Part shown: piece by piece, positions 23,156-35,195 of the stretch
How positions within the stretch are numbered: position 1 is the first letter of the stretch
How the letters are laid out: every line of letters starts with the position of its first letter
Assembly (NCBI RefSeq): GCF_016808095.1
Contig: NC_068972.1
Coordinates: 22,374,289 to 22,438,288 of the forward strand
Reading direction: 5' to 3'
Source: Vigna angularis
Taxonomy: Eukaryota; Streptophyta; Magnoliopsida; Fabales; Fabaceae
DNA: 64,000 nt
Program-made: the position numbers and the translations under genes
The notes under the pieces: model-generated
Told to the model about the DNA's origin: nothing
The model's input: only the letters and a program-made list of their open reading frames with translations
The model's database searches: none

Positions 23156-25970
23156 TAGTTTGAGGCACCGTCAGCTTGTTCAAGACATAGATGCGGAGCC
23201 TTCTTCTGCCCCACCTTCTATATATAATTAAAAATATCAATATTAAAAAAAAAACTCTTCTTTTTTGAAGCATCGCAGATTGTCTACCTTCATCATGGGT
23301 TTCAATTCTGTCTATAGAAGTTTGCAGGAGTTATTTCCTCAGGTATAGCTATTTACTATTTTCCCCCAAAGTGTGATTGCACATTAATACATTATTATTA
23401 ACTATTGGTTGCTCTATGATCTAGTAGTGATTTTCGGACTATAGTTAATTTGTGAAGTTCATTTGGAATTCCAATATTACACTTATAAAATAAAAATAAA
23501 GATTATTGGACTCTGTAGTTGAGCATTAAGTTCATGAACATGTATAATTTGGATGAATAGATATTGTTTATTTTCAACTGTTAAGAAATGCCTCGTGGTA
23601 ATTGACATATGCTTGAGAATGAACTTACTGGTGCCAATAATTATATAAATCATCAAACATTCTGTAATCGGAGTATTTATAGATATGTCTAATCTGGTAG
23701 CATGTCAAACTTGTTATGCATATTGAGGCCTAACTGAAGTTTATAATTTTCTCTGAACAGGTTGATACCAAAAGTAACAAGGTATTAGTAGTCCAGGATT
23801 TCATATTTGGATGTTAGGAATACTAGCTTTATAACAATATAGTCAAGTTTGCAGAATTGATCTGCTTGAGGAAATCATCAATGATGCCAAAAGTACCAAG
23901 GTATTAGTAGTCCTAGATTTCATATTTGGATGTTAGGAATACTACCTTTATAACAATATATCATGTGGCAGAGGTTATGAAGATGACTTTGAAATAATTT
24001 CTGTTGTACTGAATGATTAAGCAATAGAGTAGATATCATAGCAATGTATTAGCATTGTTAATATAGAATGATATGCTTATAGTTTGGGGATAACTTTAAT
24101 ACTTGACATCTTAACATTATTTAACTTTGATGCAGAAAACCTTTTTGTCATCAATGGAATCTCTTATGACCTTGATGAGGGATGTGCAACTTCAGGAGCA
24201 AGCTGTAGAGGAGGCCAGCATGGATGCTGCTACTGGAGGGTCTAATATTCTGGCCAGGGTAGAAGGATATAAAAAAAGTGCTGGAACGAGCTAAAGAAGC
24301 AAATGACATCGTTGTTAAAATTCAGTCTTTTGCATTTATTGTTTAGTATGAGACGAGCAAAAAATATTTATTGTCAACTTTCTTGCAGCATGCGGGAGAA
24401 GTGTTTGGGGAAAAAGCAATTCTGGTAACTGAACTGAAGGAACTTCAGTCACGCCTACTCAGCTTGTCTAATGAAAGGGATAAGTCTCTTGCAATACTCA
24501 ATGAGGTGCTTTACACTTTAGTTTAGCTTGTTCATTAGAAATTTAATCATCATACCTTTGCTGGACGTATATCTGCATTTCAGAATACCTTGAACACCTT
24601 CCTAACTATTGTAATAGTCAGTCTTCTCTACTATAACATAATGTCTAAGGAAGGCATGTAATTTAAATTTGTTGTTCATGATTAAAAAATATTCGTTTGT
24701 GCAATTGGATTGTTAACTTGATGATTAAGGAGTAAAATTGCTAGCATTTTATTTAGTTCATTTCTTTATTTTGGCTTCCATATGCGCCAAGTTCTTGAAG
24801 CATGACTAGCTGCAGCTGAAGAATTGAGGAAAGCAGCTGAGAATGAAAAGTTGGAAAAGGCGGAATCTGCACAAAGGGCTCTTGCGGAATAGGAAAAACT
24901 GTTGGAGAAGGTGGTACTACATGAATTAGAAAGACTAAAGCAGGAGACAAAAGAGAATTCGAAGGTTACTTGTGTTTCTGGTGCTTCTGAACCATTGCAT
25001 TTATTCTACATATAATATTTTGGGCAAAGCACCTCTAAGTGACTTTGTTTTTAAAGTGAATAGGGTTTATCCTCCCATAGCTTTGGTGGTTTAAGATCAT
25101 AATTCACAAATTATATTAAGGAATGGTACATCCTTATTTATTTTAGAGAAGTTTCTTCGTTGTTATTTTATGATTTTTTATTTCCACCTTTTATTTATTT
25201 CCACCTTTTTTATTTATATTAAGGAAAGGTACACACTTATTTATTTCCACCTTTTAATAACCTGGATCGAGGGCAGGTTGTTGATATGTTGCAGTAAGTT
25301 GTTTTTCTGTCTGGACATAGTTGCATTTTTCTGCTTGTTTACGGTATTTATATCTTTCAATCCAATTCTCTAAACTGTTAATTATTATTTCTTTTTGGAA
25401 ATTACTGTAGGTTCCAGATTATTAGATTATGACCATTACGTTATATTTTTAAATGGCCATTGTCGTACTGGATGGCATTTTGTTTGACATCATTTCCCTG
25501 AAATTGTTGTTTCAATCATTTAATAGGACTTGAATATTCTTTCCTTTCTTCCTTCAACATGCATATCAGTGTACTGTTATCAATTGGCCTTTTGTAGTTG
25601 TAATATTTTTGTATTTTCTATTCTAATATGTTTCGTTTTCATTTAACTTTGCAGAGGAGAAATTTCAGTTATTTGTCAGGATATTAGGCTCCTAAAAGAG
25701 AGATTTGATGCAAATCTTCCATTGAGTGAATCTTTCACCTCAAGTCAGACCAGTTGCAAGTTAGCTTCATCAGGTACGTCCCACAAAACCGTGGCATCTG
25801 ATGTAGATTCTGTGCATGGTGATTCATCTGAAAGAAGTAAGATAAGTGAAAGCCTTTCTTCCAAAAGTGGACACGACGAGGAAAAATCAAAAGCTTCTCA
25901 AAATGCTCTTCTTGATGATGGGTGGGACATTTTTGAGAAAGATGCAGAGCTGAATTCTGGAGTTTACTGA
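23156..25970 (+). pseudogene. scrambled pseudogene copy of the CUE-domain gene
   Basis: Counterpart of the intact gene at 51128-54676. A 70-base piece of the large exon 3 (CACCGTCAGCTTGTTCAAG…) sits upstream of exon 1 at 23156-23222. Exon 1 is kept (23295-23342). Exons 2-3 are reduced to two short scraps (23761-23783 and about 23852-23900), a loss of about 1 kb. Exon 4 (from 24136) has a +1 frameshift in an A-run at 24271-24277. Exon 5 is intact (24389-24505). Exon 6 lost its acceptor (CCAG changed to CCAT), has TGA at 24803-24805 and TAG at 24890-24892, and carries a 3-base insertion. Exon 7 lacks its acceptor and first codons (remnant near 25262). Exon 8 is intact (25655-25970). It cannot encode the full protein. 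Confidence 0.92.
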
Positions 25971-26740
25971 GGGGGAAAACAACTACTTCCTGCTATTGTT
26001 TATACAACAAAATAAACCTTAGAATCCTTGGATGCCACTCGTTAGTTGTGATCTGGATATTTTTGCTATATAGTACTCGAGGTTCGCTTCTCTTTCTTAT
26101 GCAAATTTTGTATATAAAACGTCGTTGAGAATTACTTGATTTCTTCTGTCACCTTCAATAGTTATTGCCAAATCTTTTATCTTCATTTAATTACAGAAGA
26201 GCGCACATGAGCCTTGTGTTTGGATGTGTGGAAGAAAAAATAAAAGGAAATTAATTATATATAAATTGAGTATTGAACTGTTTGATTGAAGATAAATGTT
26301 AAAAGAAATTTGTGTAATTGTTTTACTAGTAGTTTGGTTTGATTAAAGGAAATAAATTAGTAATCTTATAGAATATTATTATACCTTCTGATATTAATAT
26401 TAGAACTGGTTGGGAATGACTTGACTTTGTTAGCAGTTACACAAGTCCACTTGGTGAAATTGGACTCCCAAGGTGAAACATTGGCAGTTTTTTCCTGCAC
26501 CTCTATTACTTTCTTTGTGCACTCACGTTTTTTTTTTACTATTTTTAAATTATATAATTCGATATTTTTGTAAAAAAAAATTGAATTGTAAAATCTGAAA
26601 GATAAAAATGATTTTTTGTATTTTAAAATCCGGTAGCTTCGGAATAAATAAATGTTGAATTATGTAATCTTCATAAAAATAATTTTTTAGATAACTTTTA
26701 AATTACATCAAGAAGGTTTTCCAATTATATAATTTGAAAA
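23223..26740 (+). repeat. segmental duplication block 2 (CUE), copy A
   Basis: Direct-orientation match to about 51057-55495, including introns and about 770 bases of 3' flank, apart from the deletion described for the pseudogene. Homology fades near 26740-26790, where both copies share AAATAGGAAAAATATT. Confidence 0.88.
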
Positions 26741-26799
26741 TTATTTTTCATATTTGGATCACAATTTTAAAAAGATTAAATAGGAAAAATATTATGTAG

Positions 26800-28092
26800 G
26801 TGCTGGAAAACGTACGGTTAACAATATTTTGTAGGTGCAGAGCAAAATGTTGTTAATATATCACGGTCCAACACATAAACTCATAACAAACTTCCGTGAC
26901 TATCAGAAAAGAAAAGAGAAGAACATGTACAAGAGTATTCACATCTCAAAACACAAACAAAATGGGTGTTTCTCAATCATTCTCAGAAAATTCTATCCAC
27001 AAATTCACTGTAAAGGTACACTTTTTTTGTTCTAAGTTTCAACCGAAACAAAAGTCTAAAAGCATAATGAGATTGTTATCTTTTTTTTTACTAGAAAATA
27101 ATTCTCACATGCAATGTATGTGGTTTATGTCGATATTCAGTTTAGTTCAGATTGTGCTCCTGAGTTCAGGCGACAATATGCTTGTAAATTGACTGAGTTT
27201 TGTGATGAAAGTCAAAGAATGAAGGAAGTAGTAGTAGTTCTGGACAGACTTATTCTGCAATTATAAGCATAGATGTGCTATGAAGCAGCCAGTCATTGGG
27301 ATAATGTTTTTTGATATGTAAGATGGCTCAATTCATCTTGCAGGTTCTACTTGGTCGAGTGACAGAGGGTTTTCCTGTGGACATTGACTTGAGTAAAGGA
27401 GGGTATATCAATTCAATATCTCGACGTTAGGTTAGCTACATTTACCTATTTATACTTGAATGTCATTGCTGCAGCAACCTTTTTACTGTATTTGATATAT
27501 CTTGATAAAAATATGCAGAATAAACATCTCATTTTAAATTCAGAAAAGGTGTTTTACATCATAAAATAAGCAATACTGTACTAGTAACCTCCACATACCT
27601 TTTCTCCTAATTTTAGCTTCAAAGAAAATCAATGCCATGCTGGAACTTAATGGAGGAAGAATTATTAAAATCTATAAGTTTTTATAAATATAAATTGTAC
27701 TACCTCTGCTCTCATTTATATGCAACAAAAGAACACCATTTTTTTTTGTTTTCAAATATGGTCAAATTGAAACTATCTTTACTTCATTTAATGTTATTTT
27801 TTTCCAAGCAGTACTCTAACTTTAATTAATGTTATTAGTTGTAGTACTTTTTCTTTCATGAGAAGGTCATTTTAGGAAGAACATTAGGAGATTGCTAAAA
27901 TTTAATGTTGTTCACTGATTTTCATAGTGTATATGAACTCAGTCTTCGTATGTTCTTGTTTTATGGTGTTATTTGATGGAATGCTCATACCTTTGTCTTA
28001 ACTCAATCAGGGAAATTGTATGTCTTTGGAGCTGGAGACAAAGGACAACTAGGCATAGAGCTTGGTGTCAACCAAACTACACCAAACTAAAA
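26800..28092 (+). pseudogene. decayed gene fragments, one RCC1-like
   Basis: After an intron-like acceptor (TCAATCAG at about 28010) one frame reads GKLYVFGAGDKGQLGIELG, a classic RCC1-repeat segment (G.[vl]y.FG.G..GQLG), then stops at about 28090. Upstream, 27347-27410 reads VLLGRVTEGFPVDIDLSKGG after a CTTGCAG acceptor, and 27125-27260 reads VDIQFSSDCAPEFRRQYA before a stop. These may be exons of a single RCC1-type gene or unrelated scraps. No start codon or complete domain exists, so this is a relic. Confidence 0.45.
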
Positions 28093-28344
28093 GAGGATAG
28101 TGAAAGAGTTATAAGAAAAGAAGAGAGAATATTTGAAGAATTGGTGCATTTGTTTTGGACACTTAAGCAATGTTTGATGTCCAATAATTAGGAGCTATTG
28201 GCCAAGTTGACAGTTTTAGCAATTGTTTTTGAACATCTTTTTATTTTTTTAAAAAATTTGTATTGTTGAATATATTATTTTTTAAGTTCAACAATTAATT
28301 GTATTTTAACAACATTAACAATGTTTAGAGTATATTTTATATAA

Positions 28345-29900
28345 GGCTTAAATGCTTAATTGGTCCCTATGTTCAGTGGTAATTTTTAGTTTAGTACCCG
28401 ATTTTAAAAGTGTAGACAATTGGTCCCTATGTTATCAAAATTGTTTGACTTCAGTTCTATCTGTTTAACGATTTAAAATTAATAACGTTGAAGTTACTGT
28501 GGATGTGAGCTGTGCAAGAAATGTTGACGTGACATTTAGTTGGCCTAAATTCAGTTGATGTGGCAAGCAGAGTTCGGGTTAGGTGTACATTGAAAGTTTA
28601 GGGTTTTTAATTAGGGAAATAAATCCCCTGATTCTCTTTCTTTGGCGGTTTTGCAAACCCCAATCCCCAATTTCCTTTTCTCTTCGTTCTACAATGGTGG
28701 AGCTGCGGTGGAGATGCGGGTTGCTCCTTTGTCTTCCATGGAAATCCTGACGCTGCTTCATTCTCCCTAGGCTTGCAGTGTAGTTCTGGTTTTCTACAGG
28801 TTACTGTTGTCTCCGATCTGGTTTGTCGAGCTCGTTTGTAAACTTTGTTCACATGAAGGATTGGCGGAGCTTTATCGCGATAGCGGAACTCACATAAACT
28901 CCTTGATGAGGTTGAAAAGGCAAAGGTGGTGTAGCGACAGGCCCATAATTTCCTTGATTTGAAGGGTTAAAGGAATACACAGGGGAAGCTTACATTTTTG
29001 CGCCAGCCAGTTTCTGCGGAAGAGATGGTTAATACCTCCGTTTTTCTAAATCTGAAACAAACACCATCCCCAAACGACGAAATTAAACAACAAGAGAAAA
29101 ACACACCCAGAAACCCACACCTTTTCTCAATTTCCCCAAATCCCCAAAATACAACCAAAAAGTAAAAAGTAAAACAATTTTTATAGTTTATCTAAAGACA
29201 CAATTGGACAATAGGGCAAAAAACGAGATTTTGAGAGAAGGGTAGTCACCATTGATGAAGAAATTCGACGAAGGCCAACCGCGAAGGGTGAAGAGGAGAG
29301 GGGAATCGTGGGGACGATGGTCTTCGCAGGTGAGTTTGTGGATGAGGTCGACGACGTTGGTAGGCGATGGTCGCAACTAGACCTAAAACGAGGAACCAGG
29401 CATGAAAGGTAGTTAGTCCGGAGTGGCCTTCTTCACGATGATCCTATGGATTAGGTCATCAAAGTGCTTCAGCGTCACGTCGTACTCCGCCATGTCAACC
29501 TCCACCACCTACGATGGCCCCGCCTTGGTGGACCACCGGCGCATCGCCACTGCTAGCGATGGGATTCGACCCACAAACTTTACCCTCAACAAGAATCCCG
29601 TCATCATCGCCATGTTTGACACAGACAAGAAAAAGAGAAAAACATAGAGAGAAAATAAGGGTTTGGTTCTGTTGGGTTGAGAAGGAATGAAAATTAATAA
29701 TTAAATTTGTTAAGGTAAATAAATAAAAGTATTTAAATTTTGCAACGTTGGAAATGTATTTTGTCACATCAATTAACATTTAACGCCGTTCCTACCAACT
29801 TAACGGACAGGACTTCAGTTATACAATTTTGATAACATAGGGACCAAATGTCTACAATTTTAAAATTGGGTACTAAATTGACCAAGTAAGCATTTAAGCC
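28345..29900. mobile_element. Pack-MULE-like element with captured host sequence
   Basis: Termini GGCTTAAATGCTT at the left and AAGCATTTAAGCC at the right are exact inverses. The inverted arms extend about 150 bases with indels (both contain TAGTACCC, GGTCCCTATGTTATCAAAAT and GTTTAACG-like motifs). The interior is much more GC-rich than the arms and contains coding-like host sequence on the minus strand. No transposase is present. The flanks (TTTATATAA and TATTTTTTT) do not form a convincing 9-bp duplication. The same arm family occurs at 36413-36753 and 56676-58422. Confidence 0.75.
29178..29620 (-). pseudogene. captured host gene fragment inside the MULE
   Basis: The minus strand reads FVGRIPSLAVAMRRWSTKAG, a stop, then VVEVDMAEYDVTLKHFDDLI and HRIIVKKATPD, a stop, LPFMPGSSF, a stop, and in a shifted frame RPSPTNVVDLIHKLT … RGWPSSNFFINGD. 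This looks like a short plant-specific uncharacterised protein; I recall similar sequences but cannot name the gene. Three stops and a frameshift make this copy non-coding. CpG-rich codons and a composition unlike the arms support capture from a gene. Confidence 0.5.
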
Positions 29901-29910
29901 TATTTTTTTT

Positions 29911-31186
29911 TTTAAAGAATTACATAACCTTGATTTCTCTTTTTTTAGAATACCTAAAACCAATGTATCTTTGTCGGGTCAAAATAAAATAATTTTAATA
30001 ATTTTTTTTTCTTTATCATTTTATATTTGTATGTTTTATTTGATTTTATGGGGAAAACAAATATTTTAAAAAACTACATAAATTTTACACATTTAATTAA
30101 GGGGAACCATTTTAGGATGGACGTTGTGGAGTGCTAACACCTTTCCTACGGGTAACCGACTCTCAAACTTAAATTTATTTATGCAGATCTCACTTTTTTT
30201 ATTTTCTATAGTTTTCTCATAATAAAGTATGGTGACGACTCCTTCTAATATTTTTATTATTTCTTTTTTAAAAAATTCACTTCGCCATTGTGATTTCGGT
30301 TGTGACAAATACCATTAAATATGATTTCTCTATTACATTGTTTTATATTTAATAAATTATATTTATTTCTTTTAGTTACAAGTAAAATTTTATATAGTAC
30401 TACTTTAGTGGTTCAACATATAAATTATATATTTTTTAAAATAAAGTATAACAATTTAATTACTAATAAAACATATTTTTGCAGTTTTGTTAGTTATTTT
30501 TTTTGTCAGTATCTTACAAGGCTCCTAACCATAATTAAACATTAGTAGTAATTAACTTGCATGATTTTTCTATTAGGATTATAACTTTATTCTTATATTT
30601 TCAAAGGCAGACTAGTCTAATCGCATAATATATAGGGGTTTATATGAGTGGACGTGACGAGAACCTTAAGACTAAAATACAAAAGTAGTAGAAGCATGAG
30701 TCACAAGAAAGTTCTGCACAGAAGAAAAACTCTACTGTTTATTGGAGCTAAGAGTCAATATTCATTTTCTATAAAAATAAAGTGCTACTCTAGTTTAAGG
30801 GAGCTCTTCTCTTAAACCTTTTTCTTTATAATTCTCTTTGTATTCATTGTAACAATTTAAGATAGTATAGGAAGAGTCATTAACATAAGTATAGTTAAAC
30901 TCTCTTGTAGTGAGGTTGGATGTAATCTACTATAATTATATGTACTGATGTTTTATGCACATATCATTGCTTTTATTCATTTCTAATGATTTGATTTATG
31001 CTTTAATGGTTCAATGAACTGATCACTTATCTTACATAACTTATTTGGATTGAGTTGGAAAACTAATCTTGAATTTAAGGTCCAACCAAGTCATCTAATG
31101 TGCTTGAATGTTAGTAATATATTTAAATGCTTTAGTTGACTTAGAAGTCTCTGAGAAAATAGCAGAGTATAAAATTGACCTAAACA
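29911..31186. other. intergenic, AT-rich, possible LTR remnant
   Basis: No gene seen. 30620-30960 contains a transcript-like stretch (TCTATAAAAATAAAG near 30770, then CTTTTTCTTTATAATTCTC), possibly the remains of a further LTR, but no partner was found. Confidence 0.35.
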
Positions 31187-31582
31187 TGTTATATTAACAT
31201 CACAGTAACACATTCAGATTAAAAACAGTGGAAGCAAAACGAAAGAATAATGTGCGTACCTCCTGCCATTGCAACTTTGTAATCCAAACCCAGACAACTT
31301 TGTTTTTCTAAACCTTAACTCACTCAAACTCGATGGTGTGTTTTCTGAATAGAGGAGTAGGCTTAGTGATCAAAACTGAGAGTAACCCATTCCCTTATAT
31401 ATAGTCTAGCCATCACAGGTTCAAAATAAATGGGCTTTATGTTTAAAAATTAGTAACTGCTCCATAACCTCTATGCAGTTAAAAAGATAAAATAATGGCT
31501 TAATGAACCACTTTATGTTCCTTAAAAATAGGAACTGAAAAATGTTATAATATTTATTTTATATTTAAAAATAATGCTAACA
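31187..31582 (-). repeat. 3' LTR of a truncated copia element
   Basis: On the + strand it begins TGTTATATTAACATC and ends AATAATGCTAACA, giving the normal TG…CA ends and a short inverted repeat TGTTA/TAACA. It is followed at once by TTCTCCCACTTGG, which on the coding strand is the polypurine tract CCAAGTGGGAGAA typical of TNT1-like copia elements. The matching 5' LTR is absent. Confidence 0.8.
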
Positions 31583-34130
31583 TTCTCCCACTTGGTCCAT
31601 TTATCCAATTATTAACCACAATAAGTGACAAAATATATATGAGTCATGGCGATAGGTCCTCTGATAGTGAGTGTTATCTTCCATGTACCACAATATATAT
31701 TTCTCTCAACATTAGCTCTCAACTTAATGCATAAACCATATGTTTATGCTAGATCAAAACTAAATGATATCTTCTTAAAATAAATGTGCACAAAAAATAT
31801 ATGAGAAAAACATCAAACTGAATAAGAGTTTTATTGAAAATAATAAATGTACTGATAATGAAATTACATAGTGGAACCAAGTCCCATTTGCACTACATGA
31901 TCCTTAAAATTCTTTGGTGGCATGCCTTTAGTTAAAGGATCAACAATCATTAACTTAGTGCTTATGTGTTCAACGACCACTTTCTTTTCCTTAACACGTT
32001 CTCTGCTGGCTAAGTATTTGATGTCAATGTGCTTACTTCGACATCCACTTTTATTGTTCTTAGCCATAAACACCACAACAGAGTTGTCATAGTACAAATT
32101 TAATGGCCTAGAAATAGAGTCCACAACTCTAAGCCCAGAAATGAAACTCTTTAATCACACACCATGCGAGGTAGCCTCAAAACAAGAAACAAACTCAGCT
32201 TCCATAGTAGAAGTAGTAGTTAATGTTTGCTTGGCACTTCTCCAAGATACAACTCCACCAGCTAACTTAAAAACATAACCAAATGTTGATTTTCGTGAAT
32301 CAACGCAGCCAACATAGTCTGAATCGGAGTAGCCAATCACTTCCAAACATTCAGTTCGTCTATATATAAGCATGTAATCTTTTGTCTCTTGAAGATATCT
32401 CATTACCTTGTTTGCAGCTTTCCAATGGTAACACCTGGATTACTCTGATATCTTCCCAAAACTCCAACAACATATGCAATGTCAGGTCTAGTGCAAACCT
32501 GAACATACATAAGGCTTCCAATAGCTGAAGCATATAGAATATTCTTCATGTGTTCCCGCTCAAAATCATTTTTCGGACATTGATTCAAATTGAGTTTATC
32601 ACCCTTCACGATGGGAGCTGTACTTGGGGAACAATTCTTGATGTTAAACCTCTCTAAAACTTTGTTGATATAGGTCTCTTGAGACAAACCCAAAATGCCT
32701 CGAGATCTTTCCCTAAGGATCTTAATGCCAATGACATAAGATGCCTCTCCCATATCCTTCATGTCAAAGTTCTTTGAGAGAATTTGTTTCATTTCATATA
32801 TAAAACCCTTATCGTTGGTTGCAAGCAAAATATCATCCACATATAATACAAGGAAACAAATCTTACTCCCACTGACCTTTTGGTACATACATTGATCCAT
32901 GACGTTTTCTTCAAAACCAAATGAAGTGATAACATCATGAAATTTTAGATACCATTGACGGGAGGCTTGTTTTAATCCATAGATGGATTTATTAAGCTTG
33001 CAAACTAAGTGTTCATTGTCTTTAGAAGAGAATCCTTCAGGTTGTTTCATGTAAACCTCTTCTTCCAGATGACCATTAAGGAATGTTGTTTTCACATCCA
33101 TTTGATGTAACTCAAAATCAAAGTGAGCTACTAATGCCATAATTACTTGGAAGGAATCTTTCTTAGATACAGGAGAAAAGGTCTCTGTGTAGTCAATTCC
33201 TTCTCTCTGAGTGAACCCTTTGGCAACAAGTCTTACCTTATGTCTCTCAATGTTGCCTTTTGAGTCTTTCTTGGTTTTAAAGACCCATCTACATCTAATG
33301 GATTTTACACCATTGGGCAATTGAACAAGATCCCAAACTTTGTTGGATGCCATAGAATCCATCTCATCTTTCATGGCGTCATACCATAGGTCTGATTCTT
33401 TAAAACTCATGGCTTGTGAAAACGTTTCAGGATCATTTGCAACTCCAATATTGTAGTCAACTTCTTACAAATACACTACATAATCACTAGGAATTGCTGA
33501 CATTTTAACTCTAGTAGATCTTCTTAATGTTGCCTCATCATTTTCTTGAGAAACTTGTTGCTCAAGTAACTGTTCAGTAGGTTGTTCAACATCATCTTGT
33601 TGTTCCTCATTAGCAACTTGATCTGTAAGGTCATTTTCAGCAGGCTGTGAAGCTTCAGTTATTGTTTGTCTAACACCCATTTGTGTTTGAGGGGTGTGAA
33701 TGACAACCAATCTATCACTTGAGCTAGAGGGTTGAGCTTCATAGTGATCCCTTTCATTCCCAATGTTTGGAAACTGATCACTCCCACTAATCAAGTCATT
33801 CTCAAGAAATTTTGCATTTCTTGACTCCACAATCCTAGTGTTATGCGATGGACAATAAAATCTATATCCCTTAGACTTTTCAGCATATCCAATGAAATAC
33901 CCATTAATAGTCCTTGGGTCTAGTTTCTTCTCTTGTGGATTATAAATTCTCACTTCAGACGGACATCCCCAAACGTGTATATGTCACAAACTTGGTTACC
34001 AACCTTTGAATAACTCAAACGGTTTCTTTAAGACGGCCTTGGTTGGGACTCAGTTTAATATATACACAACTGTCTTTAGTGCTTCATGTCCACAAGAATT
34101 GAGGAAGTTTTGAAGCAAGCATTTAAGTCT
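31583..34130 (-). pseudogene. truncated TNT1-like copia pol (integrase end, RT, RNase H)
   Basis: On the minus strand from 34130: the integrase tail (ALKTVVYILN, PTKAVLKKPFELF), then 33953-33465 with RIYNPQEKKLDPRTINGYFIGY and an acidic linker. RT follows at 33410-32403 with CRWVFKTKKDSKGNIERHK, LVAKGFTQREGIDYTETFSP, YGLKQASRQWYLKFHDV and the catalytic FLVLYVDDILLA. RNase H follows with YSDSDYVGCVDSRKST, TMEAEF and YYDNSVVVF. Frames are split by stops near 33460, 32400 and 32150. Gag, protease and the integrase core are missing, so this is a 5'-truncated copy. Confidence 0.9.
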
Positions 34131-34595
34131 AGATATTAAGTATTGACACCTATGTTATAATAGAGATATTTTTATTTTCCTAACAATCTACATCATATAT
34201 AATAGTGAAAATTTGAAGGAGGAATTCCAACATATTGTAACATAGGCAGATGTGTGACTTGGATTGTAATGAACTTATCGTGATCTTTCTCTTAGCTTAT
34301 AAATCTAAGTCTTGGGTATGGGATTTGATGTTAGCCTTTGGCAAAACTTACTTAGTATGTGTCTTTTAGAAGACGTTAATTGATATTCCACTTGTTGAAT
34401 ATTCTTGATGTATAGAACCATATGTGATCCATGTGGTTGTTTACGTTGGATTTTCAATGAAAGTGAATTGTTATGACTTGTAAATTAGAATGTATCTTTT
34501 TATATATTTTTTCTTAAGTTAAAAATTTGATTCAAAAGTTTATACTTTTATGTGTTGGTTGTGTTATGAACTACAATGACTATATGAAGTACACA

Positions 34596-34641
<46 letters not shown>

Positions 34642-35140
34642 TATATGTATATGATAAAAGTTTATGAGAATAAATATTTTATTGTGATATATCTATTGTA
34701 AATATTTATATTTATGTATTATGTATAAGTTTAGGTTGTATTTTGTATTCATATAAGTTTTGTACAAACATTACTATGGATTTATAGTATAATACATTAA
34801 TTTTTAGGGTGTTACATAATACATTATTAATAAAAGAAATATAATTCTTTTATATGAAAAAATTTCATCAATACCTAATATCACCTTTAATACGTACTTA
34901 GAATAAAAATAAAATTGATAGGAAGAAAAAACAAATATGCTAAATATGTTGTTCATAAAATTAGTGGATGTGTATGATTATTATTAATAAAAACACACAA
35001 TATTACACATATATTCAATCCACAATTACTTAACTAAAGTACAAAGCATTACATTTTCATTGAATGCATGAGTTAACACAATTATTACCTAAAAATGTAT
35101 ATTTATTTTTTTTTGTCTTTTGTGTGAAACTGCTTTCACC
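34131..35140. other. intergenic, AT-rich
   Basis: No gene seen. Contains the AT dinucleotide run at 34599-34639 and the presumed upstream region of the Cys-rich peptide gene. Confidence 0.5.
34599..34639. repeat. (AT)n microsatellite
   Basis: About 20 perfect AT dinucleotides. Confidence 0.95.
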
Positions 35141-35147
35141 ATTTGAG

Positions 35148-35155
35148 TATATATA
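35148..35155 (+). promoter_or_regulatory. candidate TATA box of the Cys-rich peptide gene
   Basis: TATATATA, 41 bases before the proposed start codon at 35196. This leaves only a short leader, and another ATG (35180) opens a very short upstream frame. Confidence 0.45.
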
Positions 35156-35195
35156 GATGAATAGTTGTGGTTGAATAACATGTTCATTGAACAAC

